Below are positions 1 through 8,682 of a stretch of DNA of 64,000 bases, one piece after another (position 1 is the stretch's first letter; each line of letters starts with the position of its first letter). Source of the stretch: Pelagihabitans sp965238025. Its GTDB lineage: Bacteria > Bacteroidota > Bacteroidia > Flavobacteriales > Flavobacteriaceae. A model generated the notes under the pieces. The model searched no databases and was not told the origin of the DNA. It saw only the letters and a program-made list of their open reading frames with translations. The stretch lies in the NCBI GenBank assembly GCA_965238025.1, contig OZ250162.1, forward strand, positions 3,162,001-3,226,000, given 5' to 3'. The position numbers and the translations under genes were made by a program.

Positions 1-249
1 AATGGCATGAGCTGGTTTTGCCGCCACCGAAATTTCTGGGGTCAGCAAGTCTACCAAACGCTCAGTTACCTTTGTTCGGCTGGTTTTTATGGTTTCCGAA
101 ATACGTTCGAACTCATGAGCACATGCGTCAAACAGAATACCGACAATGGGATCAAAGGAATATTCTATTTCCATATCATCAACACCCCAATGGTCGGCCG
201 CTCTGCGGATAAGTCTATCTTTTATTTCTTCCTTGGTAAGGCTTTTCAT
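1..249 (-). CDS. tssF: T6SS baseplate subunit TssF, N-terminal fragment (cut by window edge)
   Basis: The reverse strand opens with ATG at 249 and stays open to base 1, giving 83 residues that begin MKSLTKEEIKDRLIRRAADH. The pattern of an IKxRxxRRAAxxWGV start, an acidic patch, FDPIVGILFDACAHE and RTKVTERLVDLLTPE is the N-terminal signature of TssF. This baseplate wedge protein works with TssG, TssE and TssK at the base of the contractile sheath. It follows tssE by 38 bases on the same strand and so belongs to the leftward T6SS operon. The rest of the gene lies outside the window. Family assignment is by remembered sequence pattern, and the position beside tssE and tssG supports it. Confidence 0.82.
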   Translation of the reverse strand, partial: MKSLTKEEIKDRLIRRAADHWGVDDMEIEYSFDPIVGILFDACAHEFERISETIKTSRTKVTERLVDLLTPEISVAAKPAHAI

Positions 250-287
250 TAAATTATTTTTCGCTTAAGTCTTAGTTGCGATCGGCT

Positions 288-719
288 TTATTTGTACGAT
301 AAAGGTGCCAGATAATAATCCCCAGTAAATATGAAGGGTTCATCTGTTTTTACAATGGTGCCCCTAATCGTAATGTACAAGTACTTTTTTAACCGGACTT
401 TGTTCGTTTTAGAGGACAGACTTTCCATCAACTCTATATTTAAATCAATATTGGCCAACCTTTTTTCATATGTAGTTATCTGTTTTTTGAGTGATTTTTT
501 TATCCGTTCCTTTAGCACATTGGCATTTACCAAAAGATCGAAATCAGTCTCCCATATCTCACTTCCAAAATTTTCATCAAAACTATATTCTTCAAAATAC
601 GTGGTGATGATAACGCTCATGAACTGCGAAATAGAATCACCCAAAGACAGTTTTTTGAATTCCTTTTTTTCAAAAAACCGTTTAAAATCAAAAGGTGCCT
701 GATAATATGGTTTTGCCAT
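288..719 (-). CDS. tssE: T6SS baseplate subunit TssE (gp25-like lysozyme-fold family)
   Basis: A 143-residue protein of the GPW/gp25 family, the small baseplate wedge subunit that starts sheath polymerisation. Residues about 24-62 carry the family pattern: SLGDSISQFMSVIITT, then a short FGSEIWETDFDLL segment, in which the acidic and aromatic residues mark TssE/gp25. No catalytic lysozyme residues are expected, since the family is structural. The C-terminal half (KYLYITIRGTI...FTGDYYLAPL) fits the mixed-sheet end of gp25 proteins. It lies 69 bases downstream of tssH and upstream of tssF, as expected for a baseplate block. Confidence 0.85.
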   Translation of the reverse strand: MAKPYYQAPFDFKRFFEKKEFKKLSLGDSISQFMSVIITTYFEEYSFDENFGSEIWETDFDLLVNANVLKERIKKSLKKQITTYEKRLANIDLNIELMESLSSKTNKVRLKKYLYITIRGTIVKTDEPFIFTGDYYLAPLSYK

Positions 720-788
720 TTTTTAAAGTTCAAGTGTCAAGAGCAAGTTCATCTTTAAGTTTAAAACTCAGAATTACGTGTTTATAAA

Positions 789-3245
789 TTATTCTACTAC
801 TTTAAAATCTAGTTCGTCTTTCTTTAACGTTACTTTTACCGTTTGTGGTGCCTTTAACTCCCCCGAAATAATCATTTTTGATAAAGGACGTTTTAATTTG
901 TTACGGATTACGGCCTTTAAAGGGCGAACTCCATAGGTAGGGGAGAAGCCATCTAGCGAAAGATGTTCTTTGGTTTTTTTATCTATTTCCAAGGTAATTC
1001 CCAGGCGCTCGGTGAGCACCAATAATTCCTTTTTAAGATGGAGGTCGAATATTGAGGGTGCATTCTTTTCAGAAATGGGGGCAAAGGGAACAATTTCAGT
1101 AATACGGCCTAAAAATTCGGGCCTAAAGTAAGACGCCATAATCTCTAGCAACTCATCAGATTTGGGTATTTTACCTCCTTCTATGGATTTACTAATAAAA
1201 TCGGACCCAATATTTGAGGTGAATAAAATTACGGCATTGGAAAAGTCACCAACCTTTCCGAGACGATCATTCAATTTACCTTCATCCAATATCTGGAGAA
1301 ATACGTCAAATACAGATTGATGCGCTTTTTCTATTTCATCAAAGAGCACAATGGCGTATGGTTTCTGTCTGATTTTATTGACCAAAACCCCACCTTCCTC
1401 ATAACCAACATATCCCGGAGGAGCACCATATAATAAGGCTGCGGAATGTTCTTCTTTAAATTCGGACATATCAAAGCGAATGATTGCCGTTTCATCATTA
1501 AAGAGAAATTCGGCCAATGATTTTGCCAGTTCTGTCTTTCCGGTACCCGTAGGACCTGAAAAGAAAAATGAACCTATTGGTTGGCCTGCCTTAGATAAAC
1601 CAGAGCGTGATTCTATAATCGCCTCCGAAACCGTTTGTATGGCATTGTCCTGACCAATTACCCTTTTTTTAAGAGTGTCCTCCATATCCAACAACCGTTC
1701 GCGTTCTTGGGTCTGTACTTTACCGGCCGGTATTCCGGTTATCCCGGCCACCATGGCAGCCAAATCTTCTTCACCAATGCCCGTTCGTGTGTCTTTTGAG
1801 TAGTTGTCTATTGATCCTAAAATAGATTTTACATAACCCGCTTTTTCTTTAAAAGTGGGGAAACGAAGTCCGTCTTCCGTGTCATATTTTCCCAATACAA
1901 TGGGGCTCAACCTATTTTTGAGTTCGATGTATATCCAATCGATTGCCTGAATATTATCCGATTCTTGTTGAGCATTGGCTTCTTTTTCCACTTCGTCGAC
2001 CTTGGCATTTAAATCCTCTAAATCACCAGGTAGGGATTGTGTAGAAACATTTGCCGCGGCCATAGTGCGATCTACAAGATCTAAGGCCGAATCCGGAAGG
2101 CTTTTCTCTTTTAAATAACGTTTTGATAGGCGGATTGATTCGCGAAGTGCCTGGTCATCAATCTCTAGATGATGGTGATCAGCATAGGTTTGCCCGACAC
2201 TTTTTAGAATTCGAAAGGCCATTTCGTCATCTGGTTCCTCAACCGTAACCGCTTCGAATCTTCTATTTAGTGCATCATCATTTGCAATATGTTTTCTGTA
2301 ATTGTCGGCCGTTGTTGCCCCTACTAAAATGACTTCGCCCTTGTTGAGCTCGGACTTTATGACATTCAATATTCCCTGGCTGGCCGATGCGTCTTGTAGA
2401 AGAGCATGAAAATCATCGATAAACACAATCGGTTTTACCAGATTTTTTGCTTCATTAAAGATACTCTGTAATCGGTCTTCAACCTCTCCCTTATAGGAGG
2501 CTCCGGATAGCAAGACGGAAGTGTCGATTTCCAACAAGCTGGCTTGTTGCAGATTTTCAACAATCTTACCGCAGTGTATTTCCCTTGCTAGATTCTGAAT
2601 TAAAACGGTTTTGCCCACTCCAGATTCACCCTGCACCATTACATTGGGCTTTGATTTACGGCTCAAGATCTCAGCGATTTGTTTTAACTCCCTGTCTCTA
2701 TTTATAATATGGTCATAATACCCTTGGGAAGTTTCAACAATTAAATCTTTGGTGTATTTTTTTAATACATCCCCATCAGACGAATAATCGTTTGCCGAGC
2801 TTACTTTGGTCTTTGGGCCGTCTGAATTCATACCCGCTGAAAGGCTATCCAAAAGTTCTGAACTGCTGACAGGAAGTGATTTTAATTGATCAAAGCTAAA
2901 ACCTACCCCTGGAGTAATGGCCGATATAAACAAGCATACAAGGTCTGTTTCCGGTTTATTGAGCTTGCTTTGAACTTCTTCGGCCTCAACGAAAACTATT
3001 TTTGCTTCAGAACTGGCCCGAACGGTCATTGTCCGGCTGGTACGTTTTGGGTAGGATTCGATATTCACATCTGCCCATTCTTCCATAAAATATACGTCAA
3101 CCCCCTTATCATGTAAAAAACGCAAAAGGGAAAGATCTCTATTTAGGGACGCTTTTACCAAATGGGCAGGACCAAAACTTTCATGTTGGTACTCTTCCGC
3201 AATTTGGGTGGCTATATGTACGGCCTTTTCTAATTCGGGATTCAT
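789..3245 (-). CDS. tssH: T6SS sheath-recycling AAA+ ATPase TssH (ClpV)
   Basis: An 818-residue Clp/Hsp100 ATPase that disassembles contracted TssB-TssC sheaths. An N-terminal Clp-N-like domain covers residues 1-140. The first AAA+ module has Walker A GESGVGKT (206-213) and Walker B IVFIDDFH (273-280). A middle coiled-coil segment (about 400-440) is shorter than the ClpB M-domain. The second AAA+ module has GPTGTGKT (564-571), VLFDEIEK (633-640) and a C-terminal D2-small domain. In the first Walker B the usual catalytic Glu after Asp is Asp (IDD instead of IDE), which could weaken D1 hydrolysis. Location between tssO and tssE, eight bases or less from tssO, argues for ClpV rather than the housekeeping ClpB. 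Confidence 0.93.
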   Translation of the reverse strand: MNPELEKAVHIATQIAEEYQHESFGPAHLVKASLNRDLSLLRFLHDKGVDVYFMEEWADVNIESYPKRTSRTMTVRASSEAKIVFVEAEEVQSKLNKPETDLVCLFISAITPGVGFSFDQLKSLPVSSSELLDSLSAGMNSDGPKTKVSSANDYSSDGDVLKKYTKDLIVETSQGYYDHIINRDRELKQIAEILSRKSKPNVMVQGESGVGKTVLIQNLAREIHCGKIVENLQQASLLEIDTSVLLSGASYKGEVEDRLQSIFNEAKNLVKPIVFIDDFHALLQDASASQGILNVIKSELNKGEVILVGATTADNYRKHIANDDALNRRFEAVTVEEPDDEMAFRILKSVGQTYADHHHLEIDDQALRESIRLSKRYLKEKSLPDSALDLVDRTMAAANVSTQSLPGDLEDLNAKVDEVEKEANAQQESDNIQAIDWIYIELKNRLSPIVLGKYDTEDGLRFPTFKEKAGYVKSILGSIDNYSKDTRTGIGEEDLAAMVAGITGIPAGKVQTQERERLLDMEDTLKKRVIGQDNAIQTVSEAIIESRSGLSKAGQPIGSFFFSGPTGTGKTELAKSLAEFLFNDETAIIRFDMSEFKEEHSAALLYGAPPGYVGYEEGGVLVNKIRQKPYAIVLFDEIEKAHQSVFDVFLQILDEGKLNDRLGKVGDFSNAVILFTSNIGSDFISKSIEGGKIPKSDELLEIMASYFRPEFLGRITEIVPFAPISEKNAPSIFDLHLKKELLVLTERLGITLEIDKKTKEHLSLDGFSPTYGVRPLKAVIRNKLKRPLSKMIISGELKAPQTVKVTLKKDELDFKVVE

Positions 3246-3252
3246 GCAGTAC

Positions 3253-3762
3253 TTAGTTTCTATTCAAACGACGGGACAGTTCAAGGGCCGTATTTAGTTT
3301 ATTGATTTCCTTTTCATATTCTGCAACCCGTTCTTCAAGATCCTTGATATCCTGTCGGGCATTTTCTACTTGTTTCAAATCGCGCTTTGCATCTACCAGT
3401 TTCTTATAAGTAAGTATCAGGTTTTCATACATACTGCGATCGTTAAGTGAATCTTTTGGGATTTCACTTTTAAGATCGATAAGGTCTACATTAATAGATT
3501 GTTCCAAAAAGAAATAACCTTCCCGTACAGTGTCTAAAGAATCTATCTGTTTATCTACAGTTTCAAGCGCGTTGATAAACTTCTTCTGGTATAGAAACTC
3601 ATATTGCAATCTTTGATTTTCTTCACGCAATACGGCATTCTCTTTCCACGGTAGTTTATAACTGAAGAAAAAGGCCGTAAACAAAAGTCCTACTGTAATC
3701 AGGAACATTAGTAGAAACAAGAGAAAAGAAGAGGTTCTTTCTTTTTTATTAAGTACTTCCAT
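3253..3762 (-). CDS. tssO: T6SSiii membrane-complex protein TssO
   Basis: A 169-residue protein with one membrane span near the N-terminus (about residues 12-34, FLLFLLMFLITVGLLFTAFF) followed by a long, charged, heptad-like coiled coil that fills the predicted periplasmic part. The motif LPWKENAVLREEN just after the span matches what I recall of the Bacteroidota TssO family. In Bacteroidota, TssN, Q, O, P and R replace the TssJLM membrane complex of Proteobacteria. The gene is packed between tssK (10-base gap) and tssH (7-base gap). The assignment rests on size, topology and locus position; a profile search would settle it. Confidence 0.75.
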   Translation of the reverse strand: MEVLNKKERTSSFLLFLLMFLITVGLLFTAFFFSYKLPWKENAVLREENQRLQYEFLYQKKFINALETVDKQIDSLDTVREGYFFLEQSINVDLIDLKSEIPKDSLNDRSMYENLILTYKKLVDAKRDLKQVENARQDIKDLEERVAEYEKEINKLNTALELSRRLNRN

Positions 3763-3772
3763 AGTGTCTATT

Positions 3773-4915
3773 TTATTCTGCTAAAAAGGTCGTTCCGCCA
3801 GATTTACCAGGTTTGTCCTTAACAATGTTTTCATTGACGAAAATTCCCATATCCCTGCGTTTTCCAATATAGTCTATTTGTGTTAGGACGGTAAGCAGGC
3901 GGTCAATAATGGACATAAAACCAGAAACGAGCATCACATTTTGGTTAACGTCGTGATGATTGTACTGCATATTGATTACATCGGTAAACATTTTTTCGTA
4001 ATCGCCTCCCTTTAAATCGGTCCACTCACCAAAATAGTTGAAAAGCTCTTCTTTGTTTTGAGGCGAAGAAATGTCAACAGAACCCTTAAAAACCCTCGCG
4101 AAACTTACGATGATTTCGAGCAGTTCTTTTGGATGCATATCATACTCTTCCCATTTAACCTTTGTAATCTGTTGCGCCAAATACACATATATTTTATCAA
4201 CGACCAATTGCATTGCATCGGCAATGGGATTATCGCTTTGTTTGGTCATTATTTTTTGAACGATCAATATGGCATTGCGCTCGGTCATTTTAAGAAAATT
4301 CTCAGACTCATTATAAAAATCGACCAAACTTTCATGTGCCCCCAAGGTTAAACAGGGCGGTATGTAATCTGTGGCCGTTGCCAAACTTTTGCCCTCCTTT
4401 ACGATTTTGGCTATGGGCAGCTGATTTCCTGAAAGCCCTGATTTTTCAAGTTCACCGGAGGTAATAAACGTAAAAAACTGACCATTGGTCAAAAATGGAT
4501 GCCTTGGTGGGATTTCCTTGGGATCCTGTTCACCAAAGGGAATCGGGTTTTCTGTATCTAAATTGATAAGGAGAAAACCTTCTTCCAATTTTTTATCGGC
4601 CAATTCGGCAACAACTATTTCTTCCTTTACTGACGGGGTGTTTTCGGTGATATCGATTCTATTGCCATTGGGAGTAATAGCCCTCAACTTTTTAATGCTG
4701 ACCTTTAGGCTTTTATGAATATCAAGATTAATGGCGTATTCATTATTGCCATCAAGATATGATGCCAAAAAACCATGGCCATACCTTCCTTTACGAACGA
4801 CATAGGCATCTTTGATGCTATTTTCCGCAAAGTTCTGAAGGTTCTGAAAATGCTCTTTTGAGATTTTCATGCCATCGACCCAATTGATCTTAAAATTCTT
4901 AATGTCTTCTATCAT
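3773..4915 (-). CDS. tssK: T6SS baseplate subunit TssK
   Basis: A 380-residue cytoplasmic protein beginning MIEDIKNFKINWVDGMKISK followed by EHFQNLQNF. The W-x-DGM-x(3)-EHFQ motif (residues 12-24) is the N-terminal hallmark of TssK, which joins the baseplate to the membrane complex and shows homology to phage receptor-binding proteins. The length is somewhat shorter than proteobacterial TssK (about 440 residues), as is usual in Bacteroidota. It lies 10 bases downstream of tssN, consistent with a direct TssK-TssN contact at the inner membrane. Confidence 0.88.
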   Translation of the reverse strand: MIEDIKNFKINWVDGMKISKEHFQNLQNFAENSIKDAYVVRKGRYGHGFLASYLDGNNEYAINLDIHKSLKVSIKKLRAITPNGNRIDITENTPSVKEEIVVAELADKKLEEGFLLINLDTENPIPFGEQDPKEIPPRHPFLTNGQFFTFITSGELEKSGLSGNQLPIAKIVKEGKSLATATDYIPPCLTLGAHESLVDFYNESENFLKMTERNAILIVQKIMTKQSDNPIADAMQLVVDKIYVYLAQQITKVKWEEYDMHPKELLEIIVSFARVFKGSVDISSPQNKEELFNYFGEWTDLKGGDYEKMFTDVINMQYNHHDVNQNVMLVSGFMSIIDRLLTVLTQIDYIGKRRDMGIFVNENIVKDKPGKSGGTTFLAE

Positions 4916-4925
4916 GATATGATGG

Positions 4926-5792
4926 TTATATGCGTTGGCAAACTACTACGTCGCCGTCGTTTAGGTTGTTTTCTTCTACGGTCAGCTCTGAATCAATATG
5001 CTTAGAGGCTCCGTACCATTTTGGTTTGCTATAAAAATACCAGCCGTATGGGTCTCCCGTTTTATCGGTCAACTCTATCTTGGTATGTGTTTTTTTAACG
5101 TTGTAATCGTTGATAAAGAAAAAGAACAGTCTTCCAAATTCCATATTCTTTGGTGCCTTTGCCTTAAAGCTAGTCATATTTCCTGCCTGAGTGCTTTTAT
5201 AGAACATAAAGTTAAGGACAATCATGTTCTTTAACTCGTAGTGTTTTGGGGTTTCATATTTCTTACCCAAAGGGTAGTACCATTTGGTGTATAATTTAAC
5301 CGGTATTGAAACGGAATATTTATATAAAATGAAAAAGCTTGTGGGTACAGTGAAAGCAGCAGCCACCAAAAAATAATAGGGCAGGTACTGTAAGTCTTGA
5401 AAATGGGTGGCAATCATTATTACTGGCACCAGCACCACAAACGAGGTTATAACCGCAAACAACAATTCTTTAAGGCCCTTCTCATCATCAAACTTATCAA
5501 ATGAATACCGATAAAAGAACACGTGAAAAGCACCCGTTATCATGGCAAACACCAGCATTGAGAAATACCGTACCATCAGTGTCGATTGCTTTAAATTATA
5601 GATAATGGCTACAAAAATTGCCATTACGGCGATATGGCCAGCCAGATAGTAGTAGTACTTCTTCCTTCTCTTTTTGAAGCCCGGAGTCTTAGAAGCAAGT
5701 AATCTCAAGGCCAAAATAACGATGACCATGATTATGGCGAACGGCATCAAGGCTTCGATACTTATAAATCTTTTAAGGTAACTTCTAATCAT
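4926..5792 (-). CDS. tssN: T6SSiii inner-membrane protein TssN
   Basis: A 288-residue protein with about five hydrophobic segments in the first 165 residues (around 14-32, 48-66, 73-92, 107-125 and 136-156) and a soluble C-terminal domain of about 120 residues ending in DGDVVVCQRI. This layout of a polytopic N-terminus plus cytoplasmic C-terminal domain is that of TssN, the Bacteroidota-specific protein that links the membrane complex to the baseplate. The C-terminal domain carries the segment GDPYGWYFYSKPKWYG. It is encoded between tssG and tssK with gaps of 6 and 10 bases, so it is certainly co-transcribed with baseplate genes. Confidence 0.8.
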   Translation of the reverse strand: MIRSYLKRFISIEALMPFAIIMVIVILALRLLASKTPGFKKRRKKYYYYLAGHIAVMAIFVAIIYNLKQSTLMVRYFSMLVFAMITGAFHVFFYRYSFDKFDDEKGLKELLFAVITSFVVLVPVIMIATHFQDLQYLPYYFLVAAAFTVPTSFFILYKYSVSIPVKLYTKWYYPLGKKYETPKHYELKNMIVLNFMFYKSTQAGNMTSFKAKAPKNMEFGRLFFFFINDYNVKKTHTKIELTDKTGDPYGWYFYSKPKWYGASKHIDSELTVEENNLNDGDVVVCQRI

Positions 5793-5798
5793 AGTGTT

Positions 5799-6704
5799 CT
5801 AAATTGTTGCCGACACACCCAGCCTTCCAGAATAAATCGCATCACTCATCACAAATTTTCTTTTTTGCGGCGTCAAAGTGAACCGTACTTCAAAATCACT
5901 TTCGTAGGGCAGGGTATGCCTTAAAAAGAAATTTATTGTTGCCGTAATCTTTCCTTGCGGCAGATAATCGCCGATTTCGTCTGGGCGGCTAATCTTGTCA
6001 ATAATAAAAATGTACTTTGGTAAAAAGGTCTTGGGCTTTCCAGCAGTAGCCATATTTACACCAAGTTGCCAAGGTTCTTTTTTAATATTGTTTTTTACCG
6101 ATGCAAAATCATGCTCTATAACTAGCTGCTCTTCGATAATATTTTCCAATATTAGTTTTAACAACGGTAAATTGCCGGCTATCTTGTGCATAAATGGCAT
6201 GGTCTTTAAAATCTTAGCTGCCATTCGTTGTGGTATTTTCTTATCAATCTGCCACAGATCCATTAAAAATTCAACAAGTTCAGGGCTTCCTAAGGATTTA
6301 AATATTTGATTTTCAGCTGTTTCTATATCAACACGTTGCAGAAAAAATTCCGTCTCTAAAGGCTTGAAGAATTTTCTGGCATTCTCCTCCTCTATTTTTC
6401 GCCCATGGTAATCGGTCACCATGGTTTCTACAAAAGGGGTACTGGAGTAGGTGCTATGAAAAAAGCGTTCGGGAAATATATTGTAAAACCCTCGTCTGCT
6501 CAGGGTGACATCGAGAATATTGTCTTTATCAAGGTTTTTCTGGATGCCCGTAATATCCTTGCTAAATCTTCTTTGGAAAAAATGGTTCAAGGCAATATCC
6601 AGTTCGGTTTCCTCTTCCAGGTAGGAAATAAAGGTCTCGGCTTTTAAATCGAAACCCAGATCGTGCACCTCCTGGCGTATATGTTTTGGGGAAAGCGCTT
6701 TCAT
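5799..6704 (-). CDS. tssG: T6SS baseplate subunit TssG
   Basis: A 301-residue protein matching the TssG family of baseplate wedge proteins, which bind TssF in a 2:1 complex. Recognisable parts are LSRRGFYNIFPERFFHS (residues about 69-85, the LxGxxGxLP-type segment), the FFKPLETEFFLQRVDIETAE segment with its conserved F-P/F-E-x-E patch, and the C-terminal GRLGVSAT, a variant of the typical xRLGxxTxL ending. The start codon lies two bases after the stop of the NlpC/P60 gene. Divergence from proteobacterial TssG is strong, so the call depends partly on context. Confidence 0.8.
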   Translation of the reverse strand: MKALSPKHIRQEVHDLGFDLKAETFISYLEEETELDIALNHFFQRRFSKDITGIQKNLDKDNILDVTLSRRGFYNIFPERFFHSTYSSTPFVETMVTDYHGRKIEEENARKFFKPLETEFFLQRVDIETAENQIFKSLGSPELVEFLMDLWQIDKKIPQRMAAKILKTMPFMHKIAGNLPLLKLILENIIEEQLVIEHDFASVKNNIKKEPWQLGVNMATAGKPKTFLPKYIFIIDKISRPDEIGDYLPQGKITATINFFLRHTLPYESDFEVRFTLTPQKRKFVMSDAIYSGRLGVSATI

Positions 6705-6706
6705 GG

Positions 6707-7333
6707 TTATTGATTTTTAAGCAAGCGCGCTCCAGAAACGAACCTATCTTGCCAGTATTGAGTATTTAAGTCAACTATTTGTACACCATGTGGGGAATTA
6801 GATCCGGTAAACTTTCCATTTTGTAGATATATGCCCACGTGGGAAACTACCTTATCATCAAAGCGCAGCCTGAAAAATAGCAAATCCCCTTCTTGAAGAT
6901 GCTCTTGCCCTTTAAAATTTGCCTTAATATCATAATTAAACTGTTCATTGGATGTACGCGGAAGCTCAAAATCATAGACTTTTTGATAAACATCCTGTAC
7001 ATAAGCAGAACAATCAACCCCGTTTTTGGTTGTCCCGCCCCAATTATAAGGGGTTCCCAACCAATCATTGATAATGTCATAAAGCTTTTCGTTTTCAATT
7101 TCTTCTTCACCAACTTCCAGCATGGAGGCAAACTTAGTTTTTTCGGAAGCGGTAAGATAGGAAGGACCAACTACTTTGTTCTCAATATTCTTACGATTTT
7201 CCTTCTCGGCGGCCAATCGTTTCGATTTTTCCATCTCTTGCCTGTAATAAGTTGTGTCGCCGCCGCTCAAAGTTTTTTTAGAACAGGCCGTCAGCAACAC
7301 AATAACCAAGGTAAAACACAGTTTTAATTTCAT
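6707..7333 (-). CDS. NlpC/P60 peptidoglycan hydrolase, lipoprotein, first gene of leftward T6SS operon
   Basis: A 208-residue lipoprotein. The signal peptide has a lipobox ending LLTAC (Cys17). The C-terminal NlpC/P60 domain (about 85-205) contains the Cys-His core: NGVDCSAY with nucleophile Cys108, SHVGIYL with His165, and a third polar residue at His182 (NSPHGVQI). The family cleaves D-gamma-glutamyl-diaminopimelate or similar bonds in peptidoglycan stems. It is anchored in the envelope and sits two bases ahead of tssG, so the likely job is local wall opening for assembly of the T6SS trans-envelope complex. The lipoprotein anchor and operon position argue against a secreted effector. That role is inferred, not shown. 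Confidence 0.85.
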   Translation of the reverse strand: MKLKLCFTLVIVLLTACSKKTLSGGDTTYYRQEMEKSKRLAAEKENRKNIENKVVGPSYLTASEKTKFASMLEVGEEEIENEKLYDIINDWLGTPYNWGGTTKNGVDCSAYVQDVYQKVYDFELPRTSNEQFNYDIKANFKGQEHLQEGDLLFFRLRFDDKVVSHVGIYLQNGKFTGSNSPHGVQIVDLNTQYWQDRFVSGARLLKNQ

Positions 7334-7388
7334 ATAATAATCGTACTTTTAAAGGACTGGAAAAATAGTTGAAAAATAGGTAATAATT
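7334..7388. promoter_or_regulatory. Divergent intergenic promoter region of the two T6SS arms
   Basis: Only 55 bases separate the start codons of the leftward (NlpC/P60-tssG...) and rightward (PKD protein) T6SS arms. Read leftward, it contains two near copies of the Bacteroidota -7 element TAnnTTTG, both as TATTTTTC. No exact match is present in either direction, so promoter positions are uncertain. Any regulator binding here could switch both arms together. Confidence 0.4.
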
Positions 7389-8402
7389 ATGAACAATAAA
7401 AGTATTAAAACCCACTTTGATCTAAACGTGTTTATCACCTTTTTAGTATTACTTTTATGTGGATTGGCCCTTTTTTCTTTTCGGTTAAATAGCAAAGTAG
7501 ATTGTAGCAATGTTGATTTTGATGTTATTTCAAATTCCTACACGATAGAGGATCTTATAGAATTTAAGAGCACCGATACCTCGGGCGTAGAATGGATATG
7601 GGATTTTGGTGATAACGCTCCTGAGGCCTATAGGTCTAATGTGGTGCATCAGTTTGAAAAACCCGGAACCTATACGGTATCCTTACAGATGAACGGTGAA
7701 TGTGCTGCTACCAGGGAATTGGTAATTTCAAAGACCAAAATAATAAGATCACCCGAATTGATACCTAATATTATCTTACCAAAATATGTAAGGGTGGGAG
7801 ACAAGGTCGAATTTTTCAATGATTCCAAATTCGCCAAATCTTGGCAATGGAGCTTTGGGGAGACCACAAGGGTTGATGGTAACGACCGCAAAGAAACATA
7901 TACGTACAAAACCCCAGGTAAAAAAACGGTATTGCTGGTCGTAAATGAAGATAGAAGACATGAGGCAAAAAAGATCCTCACAGTTTTGCCCGCTAAAAAG
8001 AAGGCCAAACAAGAGCGTAATACAAATATTACAACCCCGATTGCTGATGTTCTGGTAGATATACCTGATGAACCAACGATTATAGAACCTCCGGTAGTTG
8101 ACGACGATGAGGTGGCCTATATTGAGATTTCCGGTGACGAAATACGGGATATGTTACAGAAATATTCGGTCAGAAACTTAGATGATATAACCATTCGTAA
8201 TTACTTCTGTGTCACCAATATTCCAGTATTCAACAAAAGTGGTGATCGTTTCACCGTTAGTCAATTTTTCAAGGCAATTCGAGATGTAAATAAACTTGAG
8301 ATAAAAAGTTTGAAGCTTTATCGGGATAAAAAGGCCGGGTGCATTAAAAGTATGACGGTAGATATGCGTACGAAGAAAGGATTATTCTGGAAGACCTTTT
8401 AG
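7389..8402 (+). CDS. Single-span inner-membrane protein with two periplasmic PKD domains, candidate TssP-like T6SSiii membrane-complex component
   Basis: A 337-residue protein with a short cytoplasmic N-terminus, one membrane span (about residues 13-31) and a periplasmic part. PKD-like domain 1 (about 40-112) has the classical WDFGDN core and a PGTYTVSL strand. PKD-like domain 2 (about 122-198) has WQWSFGE and TPGKKTVLLV. A Pro/Asp-rich linker (about 210-245) leads to a C-terminal domain (about 250-337) that I do not recognise. The topology suits a structural link between inner membrane and periplasm, and in a T6SSiii locus lacking TssJLM it is a good candidate for TssP. I cannot verify that name from sequence alone. 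The next 280 bases before hcp-1 hold no gene. Confidence 0.7.
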   Translation: MNNKSIKTHFDLNVFITFLVLLLCGLALFSFRLNSKVDCSNVDFDVISNSYTIEDLIEFKSTDTSGVEWIWDFGDNAPEAYRSNVVHQFEKPGTYTVSLQMNGECAATRELVISKTKIIRSPELIPNIILPKYVRVGDKVEFFNDSKFAKSWQWSFGETTRVDGNDRKETYTYKTPGKKTVLLVVNEDRRHEAKKILTVLPAKKKAKQERNTNITTPIADVLVDIPDEPTIIEPPVVDDDEVAYIEISGDEIRDMLQKYSVRNLDDITIRNYFCVTNIPVFNKSGDRFTVSQFFKAIRDVNKLEIKSLKLYRDKKAGCIKSMTVDMRTKKGLFWKTF

Positions 8403-8682
8403 TAGTAATACGTGCCTGTTTAACGCTAAAATCATCGCTCTTTAAGAAAAGACATCAGGTTCGTTTGTTGGTATTTTCCCCTTGATTTTATCTAGTACTC
8501 TAGAATAATCACATAGTCGTAGGTGAACTTAACTTACGATTTAACAGGAATAATCATATTAAATGAGTGCATTTCATCGAAAATAATTGGGTTTTTTAAA
8601 TAGGTTATCTAATTTAGAGGTGTCCTTATGTGACGTTATATAAATTATTAATCGGTAATATTTACCACAAAAACCATTTATT

